Part shown: one piece after another, positions 1 to 11,425 of the stretch | Numbering within the stretch: position 1 is the stretch's first letter | How the letters are laid out: each line of letters starts with the position of its first letter | The notes under the pieces: model-generated | Seen by the model: only the letters and a program-made list of their open reading frames with translations | Told to the model about the DNA's origin: nothing | Database searches by the model: none | Translations under genes and position numbers: made by a program | NCBI GenBank assembly: GCA_034509925.1 | Contig: CM067527.1 | Location: forward strand, 3,316,001 to 3,380,000 | Origin: Hirudinaria manillensis | Lineage: Eukaryota; Annelida; Clitellata; Hirudinida; Hirudinidae | Length of the DNA: 64,000 bases | Direction of reading: 5' to 3'

Positions 1-100
1 TAACAGAGATCGAAATAATTTCTTAAAAATATTTTAATTGCAAGAAGAGTACAGTAAGTTTATGAAATCATTGAATTTATCGTCGTTGTTTTTTTGCCAG

Positions 101-690
101 AATCCCAGAACGATCTCTGCTGCGTGAGTTTCGATTTCTTTTTAATGTAGGTTTTTACCTCAGTGTGAAATTAATTCTTAATGACCGTTTAGATTCTTGG
201 GTCATATGATTACTGGAACTACTATATTTTTATTTAATTACATTATATTTCTTTAATGTTCAAAGAACTATTTTACCATAATTATGATAGTTTAATTACA
301 TAGCCTTTTACAAATATGATTCTTTAAAGTTTTATTTAACTTTTATTTTAAATTATTTATTTTTCAGAATGTTCGTTGTCCAGTACACAAGATCTGCGAC
401 CCTGACACTGGAAAATGCGGTAAAACATGCGTTTTCATAAATTGCTTCGTTATGGTAAATAATTCGATTTGTGAGAATCTTAGTCAACAACTTTTAGTGT
501 ATTTAAATATTGTGAAAATCATTATTAATAATAGTAGCAGTGATATAATATAATAACTCTTAATCGAACGTATTCTTCAGAATGTCGCCCAGTCAGCTGC
601 ATGATGGATTGTCTGTATGGATTGGATTACATCGACGGTTGCATAATCTGCCAGTGCAGGAAGGACATTGAAGTCCCTGAGGAGGATTGA
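101..690 (+). CDS. Antistasin-like secreted protein, 3' end only (5' part outside window)
   Basis: Three exons fit one reading frame: 101-123, 368-419 and 581-690 (TGA 688-690), each with AG/GT borders. The 52-nt exon encodes a C-x5-C-x6-C half-domain. The last exon encodes the second half with spacing C-x4-C-x3-C-x9-C-x2-C-x-C, the layout of antistasin-type serine protease inhibitor domains. The 23-nt first exon (phase 1 to 0, ending in Cys-Cys) matches the short linker exons of the two downstream paralogues, which supports it despite its size. The protein ends in an acidic stretch (DIEVPEED), unlike the cationic tails of the neighbours. A candidate poly(A) signal AATAAA lies at 904-909. The family acts extracellularly on trypsin-like or coagulation proteases; the target of this protein cannot be read from sequence. 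Confidence is high for the last two exons and moderate for the 23-nt exon. Confidence 0.78.
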
Positions 691-1160
691 TGAGGAGTGG
701 TCGAAGTTTTCCAATTCCCTCTCCAAGATGCTTGAATTCAGCAGAATATAACTTTTGGGACAAATTAACTCCTATTTTTTGAGAGGAAGATTTTTGGTCG
801 AAATTGGTCAAATAAGGTTGGAACTTTTCTAGGTTTTTTGAGACAAATTAACTCCTATTTCTTGAGATTAAATTGACATCCGAATTTTTGTTCGAAATTG
901 ACAAATAAAGTTGAAATATTTCTTGAATTTTTGAGACTCTAATAGTTTTTTTTGGTTTTATAAAAAGAAAATTCGGTAATAACACAAAATGAGAAGCATT
1001 TACAGGAGCACAAACGGTTTTTCTGGTAAAAATATTAATAATTAACTATTATTAAATATCTTATCAATTTAAAAAATGTTTGATTTTCCATCTCAAGACA
1101 CGACAACTATTGCCTAAAATGAAATTTTGGGGAAAACGATGAAAGTTAAGGATGGGTTGA
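691..1160. other. AT-rich intergenic stretch
   Basis: This holds the probable 3' UTR of the first antistasin-like gene, including the AATAAA at 904-909, and then AT-rich DNA. Similar phrases built on 'caaattaactcctattt' occur near 763-780 and 844-860, suggesting a short local duplication. A possible transposon terminal repeat lies near 1001-1020. No other coding signal was seen. Confidence 0.5.
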
Positions 1161-1595
1161 TGGTTGGCAGTATCTAACCATTACAGTAGACTACATCCAA
1201 GTATTGACATCCTGCCCTTCGCCAAGAGGAAATATGGACGGAATTTTGTATTCCAGCAAGACAATGCTCCTATCCACACCTCGAAAGTGACAAGAGACTT
1301 CTTCCAAGAGAATAACATCAAGGTTTTGAGTTAGCCAGCTCGTTCACCGGACCTCAATCCTATTGAAATTGCTTGGGGTGAGTTATCAAGAGCAGTTTAT
1401 AAAGACGGGAGACACTCCAAATTAGAGCTGGAAGATGCCATCAGGGTCGCCTGGAAGGAGATGAAATTGGACTACATAAGAAAATTGTGTTTGTCTATGA
1501 ATAATAGATGTTTCGATATAATAGAAAAAAAAAAGAAATATAATTTCGTATTGAATAACATTTTGTGTGCAAAAAATAAATTTCCTTATTATTGA
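1161..1595 (+). mobile_element. Tc1/mariner transposase remnant, C-terminal part, with a nonsense codon
   Basis: Reading from 1161 in one frame gives the C-terminal part of a Tc1-type DDE transposase. Visible landmarks are the QQDNAP motif with the second catalytic Asp, and SPDLNPIE with the catalytic Glu 34 residues later (DD34E spacing). The frame is broken by TAG at 1332-1334, just before the PARSPDLNP motif, where relatives usually carry Trp, so a TGG-to-TAG change is likely. The reading ends at TGA 1593-1595. The N-terminal DNA-binding half and the first catalytic Asp are absent. Weakly complementary ends near 1001-1020 and 1617-1645 could be decayed terminal inverted repeats. The copy is non-functional. 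It sits between two antistasin-like genes. Confidence 0.85.
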
Positions 1596-1967
1596 CTTTC
1601 ATCGCCAAATTCCTATCATGTTTGGGCGCCCCAAAAAAGCGTTTTCGTTATTTCTCAATTAGTGTGAAATTAATAATCAATGAAATTTTTATACATAAAT
1701 GTATAAACACTTTTTATATAACATTCTAAAATTTGAGTAAATTTCGTGAAATATAACATAAAAAATCACTTTTTCCTATCTATAATGAGCGGACTGTATT
1801 TCCTCACGAATGTCTTGTTAAACAAAAGGTCAATTGATTTCTGTGGGGTTGAAACTTTGAAATAATGATTTTAAAAAGTATTTTATAAATAAAAATACTT
1901 GTGGGAGGAAATTATTAAACGATAATTATGAGAATACTATGGTAAATAAAAATTAATTTAAAAATAA
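1596..1967. other. AT-rich sequence between transposon remnant and gene promoter
   Basis: No gene was seen. A sequence at about 1781-1799 ending 'gagcggactgta' resembles the outer end of a Tc1-type element and could mark the true right boundary of the remnant. No matching left copy was found. Confidence 0.35.
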
Positions 1968-2003
1968 TATAAATAGCGAAGATGAGAGATCGGTCACTCT
2001 CTT
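1968..2003 (+). promoter_or_regulatory. Putative TATA/initiator promoter of the first complete antistasin-like gene
   Basis: A TATA box (TATAAATA, 1968-1975) is followed about 28 nt later by a TCACT initiator-like sequence near 1994-1999. About 430 bp separate it from the ATG at 2430. An acceptor (tttcag) near 2393-2398 lies just upstream of the ATG, so a non-coding first exon is likely. The paralogue downstream has the same arrangement. Confidence 0.5.
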
Positions 2004-2429
2004 GTCAGTCGACTCCATTCTGATTTCAAAGTGGGTTCTTAAAGTAGTCGAGAATAAACGGATATTTTTAAATAAATTATCGACATATATGAATATTAAT
2101 TAGGGATAATGTAATATAATTACTTTAATATTTTTAATTAATAGTATAATATTTATTTAATAACTCTGTCAGAAGGTATTGACTCCTTTTGTTAGAAAAT
2201 TTCTGAAAATGCTTCTTTTAAGAAAAATAAATAATTTATTTAACCTTTGTAAATACTTATTTTTATTATTTAACGATTTATTGAGTTTAACTTGTAATAA
2301 ATTAAAATTGTTCGCTTATAATTAGTTGAAATTGATTGACTATCCTTCTTAAAAGTTATAATTTTATTAATATTTTGTTAAATTACTGTAGAATTTCAGA
2401 AAATCGGTCAGGATTGGACGGCTGAAAAT

Positions 2430-5400
2430 ATGAAGCTTTGCATGGTTTCTCTATTGCTTCTGTTCACTGTTGTCGTTACCATCGGTAAGAATTTCATTTC
2501 TTGATTTAGCTTTCTTGTAGCTTTTTTGAAATTAATTATTATTTTTTTTAAATTAATAACTTTTGTTGATATTTGCTGATTTCTTTTAATTAATAATTAG
2601 ATTAATTTTACTTTATTTTACTTTAATTCATTTATATGTTTGTTTAATTTTAGAATCTATCATCATAAATGAACATTATGGTGACGACTACACTGGATGC
2701 GATGTATGTTTTGGAACTTATAACTGTTTATACTCGTGGTTCTCCAGTCTCCACTTCTAATAAGCATTTATTGATAAAATATTCATCTTATTTATTAAGA
2801 AAATATTTGTTTATTTGTCTGCTGTAATATGCATTACTATAATATATTTTAGCACTACTGATATAACTGGATCGATCTTATAATTGTTTTTATTGAATAT
2901 TTGAAAATAAAAATGAAATAAATTAAAAATCAAGCCATTCTTAGATAGTTATTTGAGGAGCACATTTCAATTAATTTGACTTTGTTACAGAATAGTGAAT
3001 GCGACAATGGACTATTGTGCAGTCCAGTCACTAACGAATGTGGTTCGTAATCATTTACTGGATATCATTCTTAGATAAGGCAGGTTTATTACAGCTCATG
3101 TTGATAATTTACAATAGAATCTTTGCTTGAATCGTTTACATCGATTTAAATGAAGTAAATTTTCGATTAATAATAAAATGGTTTAATTAAAATGACTTTA
3201 AAATTAATCGTTTTGATTTGAAAAACCTCTGTCTGGTCTAACTTTTCTCTACAGTTTCATAATCGAATCAAACATTTGTTCAGATTGCGAACCTGTGACA
3301 TGCCGTATAAACTGCAAGTTCTGGGATAAAGACGAAAAGATGTGCGATATTTGTGGATGTACACGTCGCTGTAACAAGGTAACCTCAGATCCATTATGGA
3401 CCAATTTGACTCAAATTTACTTCTTTTGCAAGGCTTCTTGATTTCATCAAGAATTATAATTCAGAAATAATGTTAATTCAACATAATTCATTCAATGCCT
3501 TATTCAAAAGGCTGCAAAATGAAACATGTTCATGTACTAAATTGCAAAAATCTAAAAAAATATTTCTAAGCGTGGCAGATGTCCTCGAGGGTATCTTTGT
3601 GAAGAGACAAGCAGATTGTGTGGTCAGTCGATAAAGAGTTGTTTCTATTTGTTCGATAACATTATTCAAATTAAATATTATTATTTAAATTAATCTCATA
3701 TAATTTAATTAATTTTATATTTAAATCAACAGTTAATGAAACGTTCTTTAAAAGATGCGAAGTGAGACTTCCAGCAATAGACTTAATTACCTTATTATAA
3801 TATTTTATTATTTTTTAAATGTATTATGCCCAAACACAACAAATAGTTATGAAATATCATTTTGTGGTATACAACATCACTGTTACCATGTTATGTTCAT
3901 GTTGAATACCACTTTACTTGAAAAGGATAGAGACTGCCAAGCAGGACAGCGATGCAACAAAAAAACAAACAAATGCGGTTAGCCTTTTTTTATATCAATT
4001 TTTCCAATAAATCATTTTTAATGTCCACATTTGAAATAATAATGAATTGCATTATTATGTTCGTAGAGTATTCTATTTGTAAATTCGCTTGTTTTGTTTT
4101 CAAACATTTTAGAAACACCTCCAGGAAGTATCAAATGCAAAGTAAGCCCTCAAATGTCATGTAAAAGTGATTGTTTTCATTTATTAAAACAAAAATACGA
4201 TTTAATCAAACAAAAAACACATGATTTAATCAAAATATTGTTATTTTTAAAATGTTTATGATATCCGTAACTAATCGTAGGCTGATGGGGAATGTCCAGA
4301 GACACACACCTGCAACCCTAGGACGAGTAGATGTGGTATGAAGAAGTTCAATAAATATATTTTACGTTATTAAAAAAAATTTAATGACTTAAATTAACTT
4401 TAGGAAAATTAATTACATTCTTTAAAACCAAAGTCACTTTGAATTTTGAAAAGGCCTTTAAGAGGCAAAAGTAAAAATTGTCCGTTGTGTTCCACTCGGA
4501 CAATATCAAAATATTTAGATTATGATTAATTTAATTAATATTTAATATTTAATTAATATTTAAAATGATTAATTCAGAACTTCTGGCATGTTTGAAGGTG
4601 TTTTTTTTTTCTTTAAGATTGCAGAAAAGTGGTTTGCCGAATGGGTTGCCCATTTTGGGCCAAAAATGAGCGTGGATGTGACATCTGTGAATGTGCAAAA
4701 CCCTGCCAGGTTGGAATTTCTTTGTTCAGTAGGACACAATACCTATAAGTTGTCAGATATTATTATTTTTTTCTAAATAAACGCATCGCTCTCTTTGAAA
4801 TTTATTTATAAACAAGTCATTAATTGTAAGTTTTATTAAATTACACAAACAAAATTGGCAAACGTCAAAAATAATTTTCATAAAATTTTAGATTTCAAAT
4901 TAAAGCTTGTTGTGATTTAAAATTTTCATTTTTCAAGAATGAACAGTGTGAGAATGGCATGCTTTGCAGTAATGTTACAAACCAATGCGGTATGTGAACA
5001 TAATCAACATTGGTTATCATTTTTGGATTTTTGGTTAAATTTTGGATCATTTTTGGTTAGTCAAGTTATATCTTGCTGTTGATGTTGCATATTATGTTTA
5101 TTACTTAACTGGAGTTAAATAGTTAAAATAGTATTAGTTAAATAGTTATTAACTGAAACCAATCGTTTGACTTGAGACATTCATTCTTTAACTTCAGACT
5201 GCGAAGACTTTGGTTGCAAAGATGTCAAATGTCCTTATGGATTTGAGACAGACGAAAATAACTGTGAAGTTTGCATCTGTAAACAGCCACCTTCCTGTCC
5301 GGTAATTAAGCAAGCTTAATTTAATAATAATTCAATATTTATTTTTAGATAATTTGGAAAATGATAATTCTCTATTTTTTTAAAATAATTTAAATGAAAA

Positions 5401-5608
5401 GTTATTAATTACTAGCATTAATTTTGATTAGGCCTATAATTTTACATCAAAATGTAAAAAATTTAAATGAAAGTTAATCGGAAAATGTTTGAATTTATAC
5501 GAATTTTACACGCAGAACTGTACCAACACCGAGAAAAAGAATTGGTTTTATAGAAAATGGAATTCTTTTAAAAATTGGATCTGGAGGAAGACAAACAAGG
5601 GCAAATGA
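2430..5608 (+). CDS. Multi-domain antistasin-like secreted protein (269 aa, 13 exons)
   Basis: Coding exons: 2430-2484, 2654-2703, 2991-3042, 3284-3378, 3571-3622, 3733-3761, 3926-3977, 4113-4141, 4281-4335, 4618-4709, 4938-4989, 5198-5301, 5516-5608 (TGA). They total 810 nt with all phases consistent. Residues 1-20 form a signal peptide (MKLCMVSLLLLFTVVVTIG). Next come a short acidic linker, one complete antistasin-type domain, two reduced half-modules (C-x5-C-x6-C plus a roughly 10-residue piece with one Cys), two further complete domains, and a Trp-rich basic tail of about 30 residues. Each complete domain is split by a phase-1 intron; linkers between domains are phase 0. The family inhibits serine proteases, often in saliva or secretions; the target here is unknown. 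A poly(A) signal candidate is at 5857-5862. The paralogue at 7383-11139 has the same exon order and nearly the same exon sizes. Confidence 0.86.
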
Positions 5609-7123
5609 AATGTTTATTATTTTTGTTATTATTATTATTTTGAAATTAATCTGAAATTATTACAAACATTATTAGTTGAAAATTTGTAATTTTTAATTTG
5701 TTTCGATGGATAAACAATTATTTTGTCCCATTCTGTTTTGTTAACTTAAACACTTCAGGTAATAAGCTTGTTCTTCAAAGATCTTCAACGTTTAGAGTTT
5801 AAATTAATTAATTAATTTTTAATGAGATTAATATTAATGGGATTTTAAATTTAATGAATAAAATGAAAAATAAATTAAAACTATAAGTACCTTTTGAGTG
5901 TTTAAAATAAAATAAATTCATGAAAATCGAATGTCCCAAGCAAGTATATTTGTTTCAAACTTTTAAGAGCCTTTTGCGCCCAAAGATGTGGATAACATCG
6001 TATTATTTATTTATTTATTTATTCAAACTGAAGGGCCCAATAGGACCACTAACACAGTTTTCGATTTCCAATTCGAGCAAGGACAAATTACAATGACAGT
6101 ATGAGTCAAGGTGGCGATAATGACTACAATGAGAGTTAGTTATATGTAAGATATTTGCTAAGATCAAAGTCTCTTATAAGTGCATTATAATATCGTTGAT
6201 GCGTTATAATATATATTATATGAAAAATATTGTCTTATAATAATGCATCAGATGTCATCATCTTCATTATTATTCAACTTTTATTAATCCCACAAACTTA
6301 AATATTTTTTCGGGGAAAAAAATATATTCAAAAGTGAATTTCAACGCATATGTACCAACTGCAAACATTATTATTAAACATTTTTATTATAATTTACACG
6401 AATAAGAGAAGATCCAGATTCATCTTTTGGTTGAAAGCAAACGAAGCAATCAAACATCAGTTGGTTGATTGATCGTTTATCTCTTGGAATTTCATCGTAA
6501 TTTTTCGTTTATTTCTATGAACAAATATTTGGTTCACTGAAAACAAAAACATTTATTTATTTATTTGAAACAAATGTTTGGTAAATAATAAGTAAATAAT
6601 AAGTGATAGGACAACATCGAAAGCAACATATTTTTTGACATGATTAATTTTTTCTGTAAATTTTGCTTATGTTTATCGCTCAAACTTTGAGGCAGAAGCC
6701 GTGCTCTTTCGACTACGTTCAAAGTCACGTCCAACAGCAGATGTTTTGAGTAACGAGTAAATTTAACAATCGTTATAAAATATTTGCTTAAAAATCATTC
6801 GAACATTAGAAAGTTTATTTTGTTATTAAATATATCCCAATATGTACTTTTAAACAGTTTGCTTTTTAATTTTTATTCCAACAATTCAGTCAATAATCTG
6901 ATGTGAGAGCGTAATGAAAATTTAAGTCGACGTTATCCTATTGTATCGTACCTGTAACTGTAATCACTACTGATATCATAACCTCTATTCTACATTTATT
7001 ATAATTTGTATTAAATTTATGATTTTCATTTATTTATTATTCGATTCAGGAAGATTTCACGACTTCACAGCGCGGTTAAACAAACGTGACATTAAGCGGA
7101 TTGGACGATGAAAGCGATATTCT
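5609..7123. other. Intergenic AT-rich region between the two paralogues
   Basis: This contains the 3' UTR of the upstream gene, a (TATT)n tract at about 6002-6025 followed by a GC-richer phrase with 'gggcccaataggacc', and AT palindromes near 6200-6240. The (TATT)n junction could be the tail of a degenerate non-LTR retroelement on the minus strand. No open gene was seen. Confidence 0.4.
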
Positions 7124-7162
7124 TATAAAAGGCAAGAACTGACCATCTTTTGGATATCACTT
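7124..7162 (+). promoter_or_regulatory. Putative TATA/initiator promoter of the second complete antistasin-like gene
   Basis: TATAAAA at 7124-7130 is followed about 32-34 nt later by an ATCACT initiator-like site at 7156-7161. A splice acceptor (attgcag, ending 7352) lies 30 bp before the ATG at 7383, implying a non-coding first exon, as in the upstream paralogue. Confidence 0.55.
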
Positions 7163-7382
7163 GATCAAGTCAGTTGCTAATCTTTTTTTGTTAGTAATAC
7201 TAAGCGCTCTCTGTAAAATAATGCATAACTTATTGTAACGCTAAATTAAAGGTCATTTAATGTAAATATCAATCAAATTAATGTTATTTATTTAAATTAT
7301 ATATATTATTATTGTATTAAAATGACTAAATAGTTTAGAATTTTCATTGCAGGACATAAAATCGGTTCAAAATCAAGGAAAC

Positions 7383-8345
7383 ATGTTTTTGGAAAAATTA
7401 AATTTCTTTGGAAACATCCGCCATAGTTTTTTAATATTACTGTTCGCCATATTGGTTCCCTTTGGTGAGGCTTTTTTCTATTATTTGAACAACGAATTTT
7501 ATTATTTACATGAAATAATTCCGAAATTGTGTTTTAAAAATAATAAATAACGCTAATAAATAATCTAATAAATAATATTAAATTGTTAAATATAATTTAA
7601 TTTGATTTAAAATAATGACTTAATTCGCTTATTTTCATATAATTTCTTTTTATTCGAATTAAAACGTCACTTTGACACCATCCATAATTTGCCAAAAATT
7701 AAACACTGATATTAATATTTAATTAATTTAATTATTAATATTTAATTAATTACATTTATTAATATTAATAATTAATTAATTAATTAATTAGTAATATTAA
7801 ACTACTAAAGTATATTATGTTTTTAAACGTTAACAAACACACCACAAAACGGAACACAATTCAATACAAAACTTTGTCGCAGAAACTATAAAGATACACA
7901 AGGACTTTGACGATTGTGATCAAGGATGTAGTGTGAGTTGATTGGTCGATCAATGATTGATCGATTAATTAATTGATTGATTGATTAAATATTAATTTGT
8001 AAATTTATTCAAATTATTTAACTTATATTCAGAGATTTAACAATGCATTAAATGGCACGAATATGTCATAAACAATGGAAAAAGATATCTCATTGAGATA
8101 ATTGAGATCAATGTTTTTTATCGATCAGAATTTACTCAATTTATTACTCAATTTTTAACTATTATTTAATTATTTAGAAAATAATATTATCATTAATAAT
8201 AATAATAATAATAATCCTATTTATTTTCATCAGGACTATGAATGTGACTCTGGGTCCACGTGCAGTCCCGTCACAAATGACTGCGGTTTGTCATCTAAAA
8301 TGCCTTTAATATTATTGTTATTATTATTATTGTTATTATTACTTA

Positions 8346-8392
<47 letters not shown>

Positions 8393-11139
8393 TTAATTAA
8401 ACCTCTCTAAACCTGTATATTTCATTTATCTCAATTCTCTCCATTAGGGATTAATTGGTCAAAATAAGAAATTGTCAAATAAAACTTGAAAATCCATTTT
8501 AAAATCGTTTTACAAAAGGAATTAGGACATTCAAACATTTTTTAAACATTTTTTAAAACGATCGATTTATAAATAATTTCAGTATTTCATCAGCAATTAT
8601 TTGCTTATTTACATTTATTTTCTCAGATTGTGAGCCTTTCCAATGCTCATTAAATTGTGAATTTTGGGCCAAAAACGAGAAATTGTGCAACATATGTAGG
8701 TGCGCCAAATCTTGCGCCAATGTAAGTGATTGTTAACGAAGTGTAACGTGCTATAACGTAATTAACGTGCTATATAAATATTAAATAAATACAATATAGA
8801 TACTAAATCAAGAAATAAAGAATACAATTACTAGAAATTACAGAAATTTGTAATAAACATGTGATTCACTTTTCGGCCCCTTATTTTACTGTAAAGAACC
8901 AGAAGTGTCCCAATGACCAGAAATGCGATGAAATGACAAAATTATGCGGTTGGTTTACATCGCATTTTAATATTATATATATATTTATATTATAAGTTTG
9001 TTTATTAATGAATCGTATTAATCTCTTATTATTATAAATCATCATAATCTCTCTCCATCTTGACCCTACCTAAGAAGTTCAAATAGCTAATAATAGCTAA
9101 GCTTATTTAATATCCAATTATAATTAATATTATTATTAATTAATAATTAATCTTTAGATAATTAATTAGCCTCGTCCTTAATTAGAATAATACCGCAAAT
9201 ATTTTGATGACAACAACAACAACAATCCTTGTTCCAGTGTCCCTCCATGAAGACCTGTGCATGGCAGCGTTGGAGTGCAAAGTAGGAATCGATGGAACAC
9301 TTAATTCTCGCACAATTATCTTTAAAACTGTGAAAATATGAAAATTATTATATGTCAATATGATTTATTTAAATATTAAATGTGTATTTTTTCATATTTC
9401 AATAGATGATTGTTAAGCATATTGTTAATATTTACTTAGGCACTTTACATGTTGAAGTATTACTATAATGTATTACTAACAATGTAAAGTTATAACTTAA
9501 TATTGTTACAAATTGTAATAAAATTGAGTCATTAAGGTAAATAAAATTATGAAACAAATTATTATTAAATATGTTATTAAAATGAATAAGGACGAAAAGT
9601 GTCCACCTGGTGAGCGCTGCAACGAGATGACCAACATATGCGGTAAATTTGTGATTTTATTAACAACAACGTCCATGATTAACTTGATAGGTTGACTTGT
9701 TTATTTATTTATTTGTTTGTTTATTTTGTATGTAAGCATTTGTATGTTTTGTTCGTTCGTATCTTCGTTTGTTTATTTGCTTATCTATTTATTTATGTGT
9801 TTATTTTGAACCATGTTATACAAGAAATATTAAAAGTTAAATATTTGATTGACACAAAACGATTATTCTCTAGAAATTCCTGCCTCATCCATTTCTTGTA
9901 AAGTAAGATGTCTAATATTTGTCAATCTTCCAATTAGAATAAACGTCATAAAGTCGAAAACTTTGAAATGATCACTTTCAATCCTTTTATCAAAAATAGA
10001 TCAGACGGAAATTGTGATAAAAACTACGAAATTATTAAATTATTAACGGCCATAAGTGTAATTAAGTTACTTAAATACAATTACTACAAACTTTACAATT
10101 TATATTTACTTCACCACAGGAGGATAAAGATTGTCCTGAGACTTATTTATGCAGTCCAGTTACGAAACATTGCGGTTAGGATTGCACTAAATGACCCGTA
10201 AAGCCAAATGATATTTATTAAACTCAAGTAATACTTATTAAAATCCATTTACGACAACTGACCAGTTTTTTTTTATATTAATTAATTAATTTTTTAATTT
10301 GTTCGTTTGAATTTATTTATTTTATTTTTTTAACTCATTCCGATTTCTCACCTAGAGTTCGTAATTGTTACAGTCAATATTTTGCTGGTGTTTGTTAATA
10401 TTTGTTATTTAATAAAGATTGCCGGCCTGAAAATTGCCGTAAGGGATGCTCATTTTGGGCCAAGGACGCTAAGGGATGTGACATGTGCGTCTGTGCGGAA
10501 TTGTGTAAGGTTGTAATAAATTTTGAAATATGTAAATAATTTGGATATTTAATAACCACACGTATAATTCCTCTCTGAAAAAAAAACTTTAATTTCTTAC
10601 TAATAATTAAATCGTTCAAGAATGAAGATTGCCCAAAGGGTACATTGTGCAGCAACGTGACCAACGGATGTGGTTAGACACGCTTCACTGATGTTCTAAT
10701 CGAAATATTTGCAATTAAATTTAAAAAAAATCAGATATTTATAAACTATGATATGCATTTGTAATGATATTATTAATGACAACTGCCTAATGCAACTCAA
10801 CAGTTCGATGGAATATGCCTAACTAGAAAAGGGAAGGTTAAAAGATTAAAGTTTACAGGTTAAACTTACTTATGTCTATCAGACTGCGACGAGGTCGGCT
10901 GCCCGCCTTCGACTTGTCCACATGGTTTTGAAACTGACGTAAATGACTGCGAAGTTTGCATCTGCAGAGAAGCACCTATTTGCACTGTAAGTGGGTTTAG
11001 TAATTCTGTTATTAACTTTTCTGAATTTCCATGTAACGTTTCAATGTGGAACGTAAATGGTTTTCTTTGGCAGGATTGTAGCAGCACCACGAAGAAGCCA
11101 GAAAAATTTTGGAATAAGTTCAAGAATTGGATCGGTTAA
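7383..11139 (+). CDS. Multi-domain antistasin-like secreted protein (274 aa, 13 exons), tandem paralogue
   Basis: Coding exons: 7383-7464, 7883-7932, 8234-8285, 8627-8721, 8897-8948, 9238-9281, 9591-9642, 9874-9902, 10120-10174, 10418-10509, 10621-10672, 10883-10986, 11074-11139 (TAA). They total 825 nt and all phases agree. The N-terminus has a basic stretch then a hydrophobic core (FLILLFAILVPFG), read as a signal peptide. Domain order equals the upstream paralogue: linker with one Cys, complete domain, two half-modules, two complete domains, cationic tail (FWNKFKNWIG at the end). Nine of thirteen exons have exactly the same length as in the paralogue (50, 52, 95, 52, 52, 29, 55, 92, 52 and 104 nt among them), so the pair arose by whole-gene duplication. 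A poly(A) signal candidate is at 11252-11257. The target protease is not known. Confidence 0.87.
8317..8393. repeat. TTA / TTTA microsatellite in an intron of the second paralogue
   Basis: A run of TTA units grades into TTTA units in the intron after exon 8234-8285. It is non-coding. Confidence 0.85.
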
Positions 11140-11326
11140 AAAGCAACTATTTGCGAAAAAAGAAAACTGACAATATAAGCCAAAGTTTCGGCATTGAAAG
11201 TTTCCATTTCTTATAAAATATGTTTCAAACAAAAAATAAGATGTCAGTGATAATAAAAAAATTAAAAGTGAAAGAGTGGGATGAATTCAAGCGGCGCGAT
11301 TTAGAACTTAGAAAATATTTATATTT

Positions 11327-11425
11327 TATTCGCTAGGTGGCATTCATTATTTCAAACTTGTGTAGCCTTTTTTATTTTAATCGCTAGGTTATGTTTTTTT
11401 TTATTTAATTTTTTATTCGCTAGGC
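11327..11425 (-). repeat. Three short repeats with CCTAGCGAATAAAAT core (minus orientation)
   Basis: The core 'cgctagg' preceded by A/T-rich sequence occurs at 11331, 11382 and 11418. The reverse complement (cctagcgaataaaat) matches units of the larger array at 57103-57490. It lies directly 3' of the antistasin cluster. Confidence 0.6.

Noticed and set aside
4578-4597. A possible 20-nt mini-exon in the first complete antistasin-like gene
   Set aside because: It has AG/GT borders, but its end phase (0) does not fit the following exon (needs phase 1), and the paralogue has nothing equivalent.
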